DNA of 40,780 nucleotides from a virus. Location of the stretch: the IMG/VR virus record IMGVR_UViG_3300037171_000055, positions 1 to 40,780 of that record; one strand, given 5' to 3'. Under the pieces are notes generated by a model. That model did not search any database. It was given only the letters and a program-made list of their open reading frames with translations, and had not been told where the DNA came from. Below are positions 1-6,965 of this stretch, piece after piece. Made by a program: the position numbers and the translations under genes. Numbering within the stretch: the stretch's first letter is position 1; the number at the start of each line of letters is the position of its first letter.

Positions 1-127
1 CGGGCAGTCCGGGTAGTAGAGTTTGATGATCCTGGCCCAGACCGGCTCAACCGCGTGTCCGAGTCTCCAGCGGTTGACCGTTGTGCTGTGCGGCCTCAGA
101 CCGACCGGGAGGCCAACCAGAAAGACC
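1..127. repeat. Terminal direct repeat, left copy (circular-contig overlap)
   Basis: These 127 bases recur exactly at 40654-40780. An exact 127-base end overlap is what a de Bruijn assembler with k=127 leaves on a circular or terminally redundant molecule, so I read it as an assembly overlap rather than a biological terminal repeat. A - strand reading frame runs cleanly across the junction, which supports real circular continuity (a circularly permuted or concatemeric genome). Confidence 0.95.
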
Positions 128-198
128 GGAGTCGTCAGGCCCCTCCCGTAGAGCCATCCAGAGAAAAGATTTTTGTCCGCGCTTAGTGGTTTTCGCAT
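1..198 (-). CDS. Small - strand protein crossing the contig junction (67 aa when circularised)
   Basis: Starts at ATG 198-196, inside the end of the upstream - strand gene (16-base overlap), and reads without a stop to base 1. It continues on the circle as 40653-40648, ending in TAG at 40650-40648. A GGGG run lies just upstream of the ATG. The 67-residue product ends with a segment containing RWRLGHAVEP followed by a basic/aromatic stretch (WARIIKLYYP). That segment faintly resembles the C-terminal motif X region of cytosine-5 methyltransferases (R-x-x-GNAV-x-P), but the protein is far too short to be an enzyme and no catalytic motif is present. The function is unknown. Its stop overlaps the convergent + strand gene that ends at 40651. 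Confidence 0.5.
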   Translation of the reverse strand, partial: MRKPLSADKNLFSGWLYGRGLTTPVFLVGLPVGLRPHSTTVNRWRLGHAVEPVWARIIKLYYPDCP

Positions 199-575
199 TT
201 TATACCCCGTTGGGCCTCGGCGCGGGCCATTTTTATCGCGCCCATGACCTCAGAGTCACGCTCCCCTGTGTAGTAGTCCGCAAATCCTGGGAGCCGCTGG
301 CCCATGACGATATCTACACCATCTTTGTCAGTGACGCGCACGCAGTGCTCCTCATCCCACGGTAACTGGTCGGCATCATCCACGTCGGACTCGTCAGCGT
401 CAAAAAAATAATACACAAGGACCGACATACCCCCTAACCGTCCTGCGGCGCTCCACTCCTGACCATCTGTGTACGGCTGCGGGATTAATCTGCTGGTCGG
501 CTCGGCATGGCCCGTCTCAACGATTAGATTATACGCGTCCGAGATTGCCAGTGATTTTGTCGTTATGCTGTCCAT
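183..575 (-). CDS. Hypothetical acidic protein, 130 aa, - strand
   Basis: The frame is open from 620, but the ATG at 575-573 has a textbook GGGGGAGA ribosome site 6 bases upstream. The extra N-terminal 15 codons from 620 are mostly the translation of that site, so I prefer 575. The ATG at 620 lies 6 bases below the -10 box and could be used leaderlessly. The protein has an acidic middle (DADESDVDDAD) and no recognised domain. It is transcribed from a promoter at 627-655 and is followed by the overlapping junction gene, making a two-gene - strand operon divergent from the terminase operon. Such a divergent small gene is a plausible early or regulatory gene, but nothing in the sequence proves that. 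Confidence 0.7.
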   Translation of the reverse strand: MDSITTKSLAISDAYNLIVETGHAEPTSRLIPQPYTDGQEWSAAGRLGGMSVLVYYFFDADESDVDDADQLPWDEEHCVRVTDKDGVDIVMGQRLPGFADYYTGERDSEVMGAIKMARAEAQRGIKCENH

Positions 576-626
576 TTTATTTCTCCCCCAACCCTCTCGG
601 GCTCCATCTGTTTTGCTCATAATGGT

Positions 627-655
627 AGTATAGCAGGTGACATGCTGTCTGTCAA
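627..655 (-). promoter_or_regulatory. sigma70-type promoter for the - strand operon
   Basis: On the - strand TTGACA (655-650), a 17-base spacer and TATACT (632-627) form a near-consensus promoter. Transcription would begin near 620, on or beside an ATG. Confidence 0.8.
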
Positions 656-674
656 GACCTAAATCTCAAAATGT

Positions 675-690
675 GCGATTCTAAAATCGC
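675..690. other. Inverted repeat in the divergent control region
   Basis: GCGATT-CTAA-AATCGC is a perfect 6-base inverted repeat. It lies just upstream of the - strand promoter and about 110 bases upstream of the + strand promoter. No T-run follows it in the relevant direction, so it is more likely an operator-like site than a terminator. Functional meaning is unproven. Confidence 0.35.
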
Positions 691-800
691 GATTCCTCGA
701 CGAGAAAAAAAATAGTTTTCAAGTGTTTGACGGATTAGGACTAAAAAATGATAGGGCACTATTTGATATCCTTCCTTATATAGGGTCCGGGGGGGAGGGC

Positions 801-829
801 TTGACTCTGGGCCGGAAAGGGGGTAAACT
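801..829 (+). promoter_or_regulatory. sigma70-type promoter for the terminase operon
   Basis: TTGACT (801-806), a 17-base spacer and TAAACT (824-829). The expected start is near 836, giving a 5' UTR of about 42 bases before the small terminase ATG. Confidence 0.65.
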
Positions 830-852
830 TTCCTTGCGCGAGAATAAGTTTG

Positions 853-870
853 TATCTCACAAATGAGATA
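853..870 (+). promoter_or_regulatory. Perfect stem-loop over the ribosome-binding region of terS
   Basis: TATCTCA-CAAA-TGAGATA, a perfect 7-bp stem, ends 7 bases before the terS ATG at 878. No clear Shine-Dalgarno sequence precedes that ATG. The hairpin occupies the place where one is expected, so translational control or an operator role is possible. Confidence 0.4.
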
Positions 871-877
871 AAGCCCC

Positions 878-1219
878 ATGGCTAAAGGGAGAAAAACAGG
901 TGGTGGAAGTCGGAAGGGGATACCAAACAAGCCCAAGCCATTTGAGGTTGCAATCCAAGCGGCAATAGAAAAATACGGGCCAGAGAGAGCGGGCAGAGAG
1001 ATAGTAAAAGCCTCGATGGCAGCCCTTAGCAGTGAAATCCTAGTCGAGAGCGCCGACGGTCAGAGCATCGCTAAAAAAACAATTTTTAATTTCGATGGGC
1101 TCAAAACAATTTTGCCGTACGTCGCAAGCAAAAAGCCTGAGACGGTGGAAGTCGGAGAGAAACTATCCGAGCTTCTCGCCCGCGTGAACGAAAAAGCCAA
1201 AGAAGATAATCCCTCTTGA
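878..1219 (+). CDS. terS: Terminase small subunit (putative)
   Basis: A 113-residue basic protein whose first 20 residues (KGRKTGGGSRKGIPNK) form the Lys/Gly/Pro-rich start typical of phage small terminase or DUF5681-like proteins. The rest is helical with an acidic/basic C-terminus. It would bind the packaging site and recruit the large subunit. Its stop overlaps the TTG start of the large subunit (TTGA), the usual terS-terL order, which is the main support for the call. It is transcribed from the promoter at 801-829 and preceded by a stem-loop instead of an obvious Shine-Dalgarno site. Confidence 0.75.
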   Translation: MAKGRKTGGGSRKGIPNKPKPFEVAIQAAIEKYGPERAGREIVKASMAALSSEILVESADGQSIAKKTIFNFDGLKTILPYVASKKPETVEVGEKLSELLARVNEKAKEDNPS

Positions 1220-2718
1220 GCCCGGATATCGCCGTCGATAAGCTGCTGGAATACCGCCGACATCCTACCGTATTTTGTCGGGAGCAATTCGGGTGCGAAC
1301 CTGACGGCTGGCAGCATAAAGCGTTCGAGGCTTTCGCCTCTCAGGACCCTAAGACCCGTCGCATAGCTATGAAAGCCTGCGTCGGTCCCGGGAAAACATT
1401 TGTTGAGGCGGTATGTATCTGGAATTTCCTGTCCTGCTATGGCGATCCGGTAGATCATCCTCGTGGGGCAGGCGTTTCGATCACGCTGGAAAATCTTAAG
1501 GCTAATCTGTGGCCTGAGTTGGCTAACCTACGCAACAGGAGCAAGTTTTTGCAAGCGGCGTTCGACTGGACCAGCACCCGCGTTTATTCTAGGGAGTACC
1601 CTGCAACATGGTTTTTTGAGGCTCGGAGCTGGCCCAAGACTGCTAATCCAGAGGAGCAGGGCAAGACTCTCTCTGGACTCCATGCTAAATATGTGCTGGC
1701 CGTTATTGATGAGTCTGGAGCGATCCCGCCGCAGGTCGGACGGGCCGCAGAGCAAACATTGGCAACCGGTCCGATATTCGGTAAAATCCTGCAAGGCGGC
1801 AATCCTCTTGATCCCAATGGGATGCTCTATGCCGCTACGGTCAGACATGCCTCACTCTGGCACATCATCAATATCACCGGAGACCCAGACGACCCGGAGC
1901 GGAGCCCTCGTATTGATGTTGCGTGGGCTAAGGAGCAGATTGCCGCGTATGGCCGAGATAATCCGTGGGTCATGGCCCACATCCTGGGGAAGTTCCCGCC
2001 GTCTGCCGTAAACCAAATCATTGGCCCCGAAGAGCTTGAGGTAGCGATGATGCGGGCTCCGCGACCTGATGAATACGAGTGGGCGCAAAAGCGACTTGGC
2101 GTTGATGCGGCTCGATTCGGAGATGATCCATGGGTGATCTTCCCGCGCCAGGGGATAGCGTGTTTCAACCCCATAATTCACCGCAACCCAAAAACGGAAG
2201 AGATTGTCGGTGCCATCATGCGTAAAAAAATTGATTGGGGCTCCGAACTGGAATTGGTGGACAATACCGGAGGGTTCGGCGGTGGGTGCATCGACGGTCT
2301 GCGTGTTGCTAAATGCAAGGGAGTCATCGAGGTAAATTACTCCGGGAAGCCAACTGACCAGAGATTTTTCAACAAGCGTTCTGAGATAATCTGGACAGCT
2401 CTTAACCAGGTCCGCTCTGCTTGGGCCATCCCTCGTCTACCCGAGTTTATCCAGGAGGCAACGGCTTTTACTTACTGGTACGAGAAGGGGAAACTCCGAG
2501 TAGTTGAGAAGGACCAGATCAAGAAAATCCTGGGGGGGAAGTCGTCGAATCTTGTTGACGCGCTGGCGAACACCTGCGCTATCCCTGATGCGCCGGCGGC
2601 TATGGGTGGGATGTCTGGTGTGTTCGTCTCGGCGCAACAGCAAAAGCCGCAACGATGGCACCCGCACGACGACCAGAACGACCAATCCGACGGGGTTGAG
2701 AGGAGGGTCCCGCTATGA
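1216..2718 (+). CDS. terL: Terminase large subunit, packaging ATPase/nuclease
   Basis: 500 residues. The ATPase half has a Walker A-like motif around residues 54-61 (ACVGPGKT) and a Walker B ending in D165-E166 (VLAVIDES). The RNase H-fold nuclease half has acidic residues at D297 (GVDAARFGDD), D303/D304 and D448 (NLVDALANT). The protein cuts concatemeric DNA and pumps it through the portal. The start is TTG at 1216, overlapping the terS stop; no ATG lies near. Length and motif order are normal for podovirus and siphovirus terminases. It is followed by tiny overlapping genes. Confidence 0.95.
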   Translation: MSPDIAVDKLLEYRRHPTVFCREQFGCEPDGWQHKAFEAFASQDPKTRRIAMKACVGPGKTFVEAVCIWNFLSCYGDPVDHPRGAGVSITLENLKANLWPELANLRNRSKFLQAAFDWTSTRVYSREYPATWFFEARSWPKTANPEEQGKTLSGLHAKYVLAVIDESGAIPPQVGRAAEQTLATGPIFGKILQGGNPLDPNGMLYAATVRHASLWHIINITGDPDDPERSPRIDVAWAKEQIAAYGRDNPWVMAHILGKFPPSAVNQIIGPEELEVAMMRAPRPDEYEWAQKRLGVDAARFGDDPWVIFPRQGIACFNPIIHRNPKTEEIVGAIMRKKIDWGSELELVDNTGGFGGGCIDGLRVAKCKGVIEVNYSGKPTDQRFFNKRSEIIWTALNQVRSAWAIPRLPEFIQEATAFTYWYEKGKLRVVEKDQIKKILGGKSSNLVDALANTCAIPDAPAAMGGMSGVFVSAQQQKPQRWHPHDDQNDQSDGVERRVPL

Positions 2719-2792
2719 AAGCACCACACGAACATACTGCCGAAGAATCAAAAGTTCTGCCGGTAAAACAGCGGTGGCGATATGATTATTGA
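2715..2792 (+). CDS. Very small protein, 25 aa
   Basis: ATG 2715 overlaps the terL stop (ATGA), and the frame ends at TGA 2790-2792, inside the next small gene. The product is charged and ends in a KQRWRYDY segment. It is supported only by tight coupling on both sides; the function is unknown. Confidence 0.35.
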   Translation: MKAPHEHTAEESKVLPVKQRWRYDY

Positions 2793-2895
2793 TGCTGGAG
2801 GAAATTGGTTGTCGAGCGACGGGCTGGCAGAAGTTGTCCGTCTAGCCAACAAGGGCTACCACGTCGAGACGATGATGGGTCCGACAGGAGAATAA
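2782..2895 (+). CDS. Small hypothetical protein, 37 aa
   Basis: ATG 2782 overlaps the previous frame and the stop at 2893-2895 lies 2 bases before the next ATG. The sequence (start MIIDAGGNWLSS) looks like a small globular phage protein. It has a weak GGTGG ribosome site and no known domain. It belongs to a run of four or five short genes between terL and the head operon. Confidence 0.5.
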   Translation: MIIDAGGNWLSSDGLAEVVRLANKGYHVETMMGPTGE

Positions 2896-2897
2896 AA

Positions 2898-3260
2898 ATG
2901 GAAGTGACACAACACGGAGTTCCAGCCGTAACCTGCGACGGATGCGGCCACAAGCAGCTCGCCGGGGATGCGTTCGACCCGTTCTACATTTCGTATCCCT
3001 GCGGGTTTCACAATCTCACTGGTGAGCCGCTGGCAAAGTTCCTATACCAATCCCTAGAACCGTTGCAGCCGAGGAAATATCACGCCTGCCTGGAGTGCGC
3101 CAAGAATATCAGGGGGGCGGTCAAGAAGCAGGGGCATGGTCTGCCGCCTGGTCGGCTGCGCGACGACCTGCGCGGTGTCCTGCAACGGTCGGACAACAAG
3201 ATGATGGCGTTTCAGATTCACTTCCTAAAAAATTCCAGGCTTGGGGAGGCTACGGCGTGA
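2898..3260 (+). CDS. Small Cys-rich (putative zinc-binding) protein, 120 aa
   Basis: The start at 2898 is chosen because AGGAG lies 9 bases upstream; the frame is open further left but without a site. The protein contains CDGCGH near residue 15 and CLECAKN near residue 68. This spaced C-x-x-C pair suggests one zinc-binding knuckle; the C-terminal third is basic. The function is unknown. Its stop overlaps the GTG of the next gene (GTGA), so translation is probably coupled. Confidence 0.65.
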   Translation: MEVTQHGVPAVTCDGCGHKQLAGDAFDPFYISYPCGFHNLTGEPLAKFLYQSLEPLQPRKYHACLECAKNIRGAVKKQGHGLPPGRLRDDLRGVLQRSDNKMMAFQIHFLKNSRLGEATA

Positions 3261-3388
3261 AGAAAACCAAAGTCCACTACATCAAAGAATCAATCGTTGA
3301 CCGAAAGCCCAGAACTATCAAGGTCCCTCACTGGATTATCGTCGGAGCGAATCCACCATCGCTGGATCGGAAGGAGTATTTCAGGTAG
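3257..3388 (+). CDS. Small basic protein, 43 aa, GTG start
   Basis: GTG 3257 overlaps the preceding stop, and GGGGAGG lies about 8 bases upstream. The product is basic (KKTKVHYIKES, RKPRTIKV) with one short hydrophobic strand (HWIIVGAN). No family recognised. Confidence 0.55.
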   Translation: MKKTKVHYIKESIVDRKPRTIKVPHWIIVGANPPSLDRKEYFR

Positions 3389-3393
3389 GCGAG

Positions 3394-3570
3394 ATGAACC
3401 AGCTTTGGCAGAAGGTTGAGCTTAACCGTGACGAGCAAGACATCATCGAGACTCTGCGGCGTCATGTCGAGCACGGAAATGGCGAGATCATCATCCAGGT
3501 TAGGCCCGGCTCGTTGCGCTGGCGCGAGGGGTTCGGGCATGTCCGGGAGTTGCCGAGAAAAAAGGATTGA
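3394..3570 (+). CDS. Small hypothetical protein, 58 aa
   Basis: ATG 3394 to TGA 3568-3570. The N-terminal half is helical and acidic (VELNRDEQDIIETLRRHVE), followed by a strand-like segment (GEIIIQVRPGSLRWREG). Its stop codon is embedded in the -35 box of the next promoter, so it closes the terminase transcription unit. No family recognised. Confidence 0.6.
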   Translation: MNQLWQKVELNRDEQDIIETLRRHVEHGNGEIIIQVRPGSLRWREGFGHVRELPRKKD

Positions 3571-3595
3571 CAAACATCCGCACATGGTTTATAAT
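3567..3595 (+). promoter_or_regulatory. Consensus sigma70 promoter (module A)
   Basis: TTGACA (3567-3572), a 17-base spacer and TATAAT (3590-3595): a perfect consensus match. The -35 box contains the stop codon of the previous gene. The start site should lie near 3602-3603, where an ATG is found. Confidence 0.9.
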
Positions 3596-3601
3596 CGAAA
3601 T

Positions 3602-3699
3602 GATGAAACGCATGATCAATACAGTCAGATAGCCTAGCTGTCCGGCAATCCGTCCAGCGACCTTCGGCTCTCACACGAGAGTCGGGGGCGCTTTTTTTT
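3602..3699 (+). ncRNA. Predicted short leader RNA of module A (about 97 nt)
   Basis: Defined by the consensus promoter at 3567-3595 and the strong terminator at 3656-3699. It could encode a leaderless 9-residue peptide (MKRMINTVR, ATG 3603, stop TAG 3630-3632), so it is either a small RNA or an attenuator leader. A weaker imperfect hairpin (GCTG..CAGC) lies between the peptide and the terminator. It contains AGCCTAG, close to the AGCCCTAG found in the two other leader RNAs at about 28.8 and 36.2 kb. No known RNA family recognised. Confidence 0.55.
3656..3699 (+). terminator. Strong intrinsic terminator inside module A
   Basis: The stem is AGCG-(A bulge)-CCTT-CGGCTCTC, the loop ACAC, and the return arm GAGAGTCG-GGGG-CGCT: 16 bp with some G-U pairs, followed by eight T residues (3692-3699). 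The Shine-Dalgarno site of the next gene starts immediately after it. RNA polymerase from the adjacent promoter must read through this structure to express the head genes. Confidence 0.85.
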
Positions 3700-3711
3700 A
3701 TGGGGGAAGGC

Positions 3712-4140
3712 ATGAAAAACATTTTGGCGGTGTCCTTGATGTTCCTTGCTGGCGGTGCGTGGGCTGGTGCGCCGGCCGCGCAGAGTCCCAAAATACCATT
3801 GACGAACGGGGGCGCGTTCAAGCAGATCGTGCCGTACCAGATGGTTTGCAGTTCCTACACCATAGGTGCCTCGACAGTGGAAGTAACAGGGAATACCATC
3901 GTGAGCAGCACTACTGCCGGAGTGTCCTGGGTCAGAGTCCGAAATCTCAGCGCGTCGGCCACGGTTTACTGTAATGGATTGCCTACCGTTACCGTTTCCG
4001 GGGCCACTATCGGAGATCCGATTGCTCCGTATTCCTCGGGAGAGCCAAACGCGGTTGAATACCTGATTTCCACGATGCAGCCGTGGTACTGCATCGCGTC
4101 CGCTGCCGGAACACCTGCGATCGTATGCACACGCCAGTGA
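3712..4140 (+). CDS. Exported (signal-peptide) protein, 142 aa, at the head of the virion operon
   Basis: The start at 3712 is chosen for the GGGAAGG site just upstream. The N-terminus is a classical Sec signal peptide: MKN, a hydrophobic core (ILAVSLMFLAGG), then AWA before a probable cleavage. The mature part is Thr/Ser/Val-rich and beta-like, with four cysteines (near CSSYT, YCNG, WYCIAS, IVCTRQ) that could form two disulphides, consistent with life outside the cytoplasm. An exported protein is unusual between terminase and portal. No family recognised. It is the first gene behind the terminator at 3656-3699. Confidence 0.7.
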   Translation: MKNILAVSLMFLAGGAWAGAPAAQSPKIPLTNGGAFKQIVPYQMVCSSYTIGASTVEVTGNTIVSSTTAGVSWVRVRNLSASATVYCNGLPTVTVSGATIGDPIAPYSSGEPNAVEYLISTMQPWYCIASAAGTPAIVCTRQ

Positions 4141-4147
4141 GGCCAAT

Positions 4148-4336
4148 ATGCCAAAGCCAAACAAGGGCGAGAGCGAGAAGCACTACGTTGGGAGATTTAT
4201 GGGCTCGAAAGAGTCGCAACGGTCCTTCCCGAATAAGAAACAGCGCCTTGCCGTGGCCTACTCGATGAGCGCACATCGCCACATCAAAGATACCCATTCG
4301 CATATCGGACCTAATCATCCCAAGGGGAGCAAGTAG
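4148..4336 (+). CDS. Small conserved phage protein with FPxKKQRLAVAYS motif, 62 aa
   Basis: Starts MPKPNKGES and contains a GRFMGS-x-x-x-x-x-SFPNKKQRLAVAYS segment. This matches short phage sequences usually found near portal genes, either as separate proteins or as domains of larger head proteins. The C-terminus is His-rich. The role is unknown; the position before the portal suggests head assembly. Confidence 0.65.
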   Translation: MPKPNKGESEKHYVGRFMGSKESQRSFPNKKQRLAVAYSMSAHRHIKDTHSHIGPNHPKGSK

Positions 4337-4768
4337 ATGGGCGCTGCTTCTGCTGGTGGACTCGCTGGAGGGGCAGGTCTTGGTTTGCTTGTTGCCGCTT
4401 TGCTCGCCCCGGCAACAGGTGGATTATCTTTGTCCGCCGCTGGCCTTGGTATGGGGGTAGGTGGTGCCATTGGTGGCGCGGCAGGTGCGGCAGTAGACGC
4501 CAACCAGTCCGCACAGAAGACCAAGGGCGAGCAGAATGCACTATTGACGCAGCAGCAGCAGCAGGAGACCGCGTTGCAGAATCAACTCCTGCAAACCCCC
4601 AAGACAATCAGCCCAGATAATTTCCTAGCCACCAAAGCATCGCAGCTAGCCAAGTTGCGCCTGGGCCTGTCATCGACAATTACCGGTACTGGTGGAGTTC
4701 CTTCGGCGGTGTTGAGCAGCCCGACGTTGCAGCCCGGCGGGCAGGGCAATCAGAAGTTGGGGGCTTGA
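4337..4768 (+). CDS. Glycine-zipper protein, 143 aa
   Basis: Residues 1-55 are an uninterrupted run of Gly, Ala and Leu with glycine-zipper spacing (GGAIGGAAGAAV), able to pack or insert as membrane helices. They are followed by a Gln-rich coiled-coil-like segment around residues 65-90. Its stop overlaps the portal start (TGATG). Similar Gly-zipper proteins occur in podovirus virions near the portal or among ejection proteins; that role is inferred. Confidence 0.65.
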   Translation: MGAASAGGLAGGAGLGLLVAALLAPATGGLSLSAAGLGMGVGGAIGGAAGAAVDANQSAQKTKGEQNALLTQQQQQETALQNQLLQTPKTISPDNFLATKASQLAKLRLGLSSTITGTGGVPSAVLSSPTLQPGGQGNQKLGA

Positions 4769-6528
4769 TGATAGATTCACAAGCCACTGACTCGAACTTC
4801 TCAGGCGGCCCAGACATCGGCCCAGACCAAAAGGGCAAGCATTTTACCACGTTCCCGGAAATTGACCTGCGCCCGCAAAATCTCCGGATGCAGTCAATGA
4901 AGCTTGAATTTTTAAGCAAGTGGTTTGCTCCCTTGCGGGACCTTTCCCGCTTCATAAACCCGAAGCGCGGATTCTATGAGGGTTTTGTTCCAAATTGGAA
5001 CGCGCAGATTGACTACAAGCTCATCATGAGCAGCGACCCACAGGCATACGCCGACACTCTGGCTGCCGGCATGATGAGCGGGTTATCCTCGCGCTCTCAG
5101 CCGTGGTTCAAGCTCGGTCTCGGAATACCTCAGCTAGAGGAAAATGAGGACGTGAAACTGTGGTTGTCAATCGTTGAGAAAGTACTATACAAAATCTTCG
5201 ATGATTCAAACCACTATGATGCTTTCCAATCAGCCTACAAGGAGCTTGGAATATTCAGCACGTGCGCCTTCGGCATCTATGAGGACTCTCTGAATGTCGC
5301 CCGCTGCCGGTCATTCACCATCGGTGAGTATTTCCTAGCCAATGACCACACGGGCAGAGTCAATTCCTTTGCGCGGTCGGAATGGAAAACCGTAGACCAG
5401 ATCGTCAATGAGTTCGGCTGGAACAACTGTTCAAGACTGGTCCAGAACGCCTACAAGAAGGGCCAGCGCGACATCTACATGATGGTCTACTACCTTACCG
5501 AGCCCAATGACAACATGATTCCTGGTCGGGAGAATTACGAGGGCAAGCCATGGCGATCGACGTATTGGGAAGCAAAGTCAGTCTCTCAAAAGGCTCTAAA
5601 ACTTTCCGGCTTCCATGAATTTCCGATCATGGCCGCCAAGTGGGACGTGGTTACGACCGCCGACACCTACGGGATTGACGGTCCGGGGTGGGTTGCCCGT
5701 GGCGACATCAAGAGCCTTTACCGAGTGATGAAGGACCTATACCTAGCCGTGGCGAAGGTTGCCGATCCCCCGGTACAACTCGGATCTGGAGTCGAAGGTA
5801 CAGCATCGCTAATTCCAGGCGGAATGACGCGCAACTCAAAAGACAATCCGGATTGCGGAGTCAGAGCGGCCTATCAGGTTAACCCGGACATCGGCCACAC
5901 GATGCAACTGGTTCAATACTTGAGCCAGAAGATTTCAAGCCGATTCTACGCCGATCTTTTCACACAGATGGTCCAGTCCGACAGCAAGGAGATGACGGCC
6001 CGAGAAGTTGTTGAAAAGCAGAAAGATAAGCTCCTACTTCTAGGCCCGGTAGTGTCACGAGTACAGAAAGACTTACTTGGGCCAGCTATTCAGCGAACCT
6101 TCATGATCGCCATGCGGGCGGGAGCGTTGCCGCCGCCGCCGCAGTCAATATGGGGGATGCCAATCGCCATTCGCTACATTGGGTTATTGGCCCAGGCACA
6201 ACAAATGGCTCGGACGGCGGCGATTGAGCAGGGGGTAAAGTTCGTCGGTGATGTTGTGGGAGTGTTCCCCGAGGCTAAGGACCTTGTTGATATCGACAAG
6301 GCCGTCACCGAATACTGCGACTCTCTCGGGGCCGATATCGTCCGCTCTCCTGAGAAGGTGGCCCAGATCAGGGCTCAGATGCAGAAGGCGATGCAGGCGC
6401 AACAGCAACAGGCCGCTATGGCGCAACTAGCCCAGACCGGGAAAACGATGTCTGATACGCCGGTGGGCGGCGGGGCTTCACTTCTCGATCATGTCCTAGG
6501 CACCCAAGGGCAGGTAGGACAGCAATGA
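4768..6528 (+). CDS. Portal protein (T7-like head-tail connector)
   Basis: 586 residues, of the size and character of the T7 gp8-type head-to-tail connector family. Conserved-looking segments include a WFAPLRDLSRFINPKRGFYEG stretch split around residue 60, the region after residue 90 (DTLAAGMMSGLSSRSQPWF), and a helical C-terminus ending in a Gln/Ala-rich tail (around residues 540-560). Twelve copies would form the ring through which DNA enters and leaves and on which the tail is built. The ATG at 4768 overlaps the previous stop and is preceded by GGGGG. The next gene overlaps its stop by ATGA. Confidence 0.9.
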   Translation: MIDSQATDSNFSGGPDIGPDQKGKHFTTFPEIDLRPQNLRMQSMKLEFLSKWFAPLRDLSRFINPKRGFYEGFVPNWNAQIDYKLIMSSDPQAYADTLAAGMMSGLSSRSQPWFKLGLGIPQLEENEDVKLWLSIVEKVLYKIFDDSNHYDAFQSAYKELGIFSTCAFGIYEDSLNVARCRSFTIGEYFLANDHTGRVNSFARSEWKTVDQIVNEFGWNNCSRLVQNAYKKGQRDIYMMVYYLTEPNDNMIPGRENYEGKPWRSTYWEAKSVSQKALKLSGFHEFPIMAAKWDVVTTADTYGIDGPGWVARGDIKSLYRVMKDLYLAVAKVADPPVQLGSGVEGTASLIPGGMTRNSKDNPDCGVRAAYQVNPDIGHTMQLVQYLSQKISSRFYADLFTQMVQSDSKEMTAREVVEKQKDKLLLLGPVVSRVQKDLLGPAIQRTFMIAMRAGALPPPPQSIWGMPIAIRYIGLLAQAQQMARTAAIEQGVKFVGDVVGVFPEAKDLVDIDKAVTEYCDSLGADIVRSPEKVAQIRAQMQKAMQAQQQQAAMAQLAQTGKTMSDTPVGGGASLLDHVLGTQGQVGQQ

Positions 6529-6953
6529 CACCAAAGAATCCCGCTCCTGCCTTCGCCACGGTAGCCACGGAGCTTGAGCGCGTCCAGGGTATTCTAGCAA
6601 AGGATTCAAAGACCTTCGACCGCGACCCCGCCGAATTGCAGCGAGAAGCCATAGCCCAGGAGAACGCCAAGCGCAGACAGCGGGACGTTTCGGATATGAA
6701 AACCCTTTTGCGCGGGCCAGAATGCCGAAGGATACTCTATCGCATCATCGAGGAATCCGGTGCCTTCGCCGGTTCTTTCGTGGCCGGCCAGAGCGACACC
6801 ACGGCCTATAACGAGGGCCAACGCAGGGTAGGGATGTTCCTGGTTGGCTTGGCAGATGAGGCCGAGCCTGGGATATGCCTACAGATGGCGAGAGAATCTA
6901 GGTCAGATCGTAAGGCCGCAGAGGAACGCGGAAGGAAAATACTCGAAGGATAA
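6525..6953 (+). CDS. Bbp19-like phage protein, 142 aa
   Basis: The C-terminal two thirds (about residues 60-130) match the pattern of the Bbp19-like small phage domain: a helix containing GPECRRILYRIIEESG, then SF-x-x-G-x-x-x-x-TAYNEGQRRVGMFLVGL. This family sits between portal and scaffold or coat genes in many podoviruses, exactly as here. Biochemical role unknown. Starts by ATGA overlap with the portal gene. Confidence 0.75.
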   Translation: MTPKNPAPAFATVATELERVQGILAKDSKTFDRDPAELQREAIAQENAKRRQRDVSDMKTLLRGPECRRILYRIIEESGAFAGSFVAGQSDTTAYNEGQRRVGMFLVGLADEAEPGICLQMARESRSDRKAAEERGRKILEG

Positions 6954-6965
6954 CAGGAGATTAAA

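Noticed and set aside
19-41. Resemblance to the conserved 5' end of 16S rRNA (AGAGTTTGAT...CCTGGC.CAG)
   Set aside because: A 3-base insertion interrupts it, nothing downstream matches rRNA, and the stretch lies within the - strand junction gene. Chance similarity.
81-365. + strand frame of 94 residues at the left end
   Set aside because: Antisense to two better-supported - strand genes, no ribosome site, odd composition.
716-745. Possible extra + strand promoter (TTGACG at 738)
   Set aside because: No acceptable -10 box at 16-18 bases; the promoter at 801-829 is much better.
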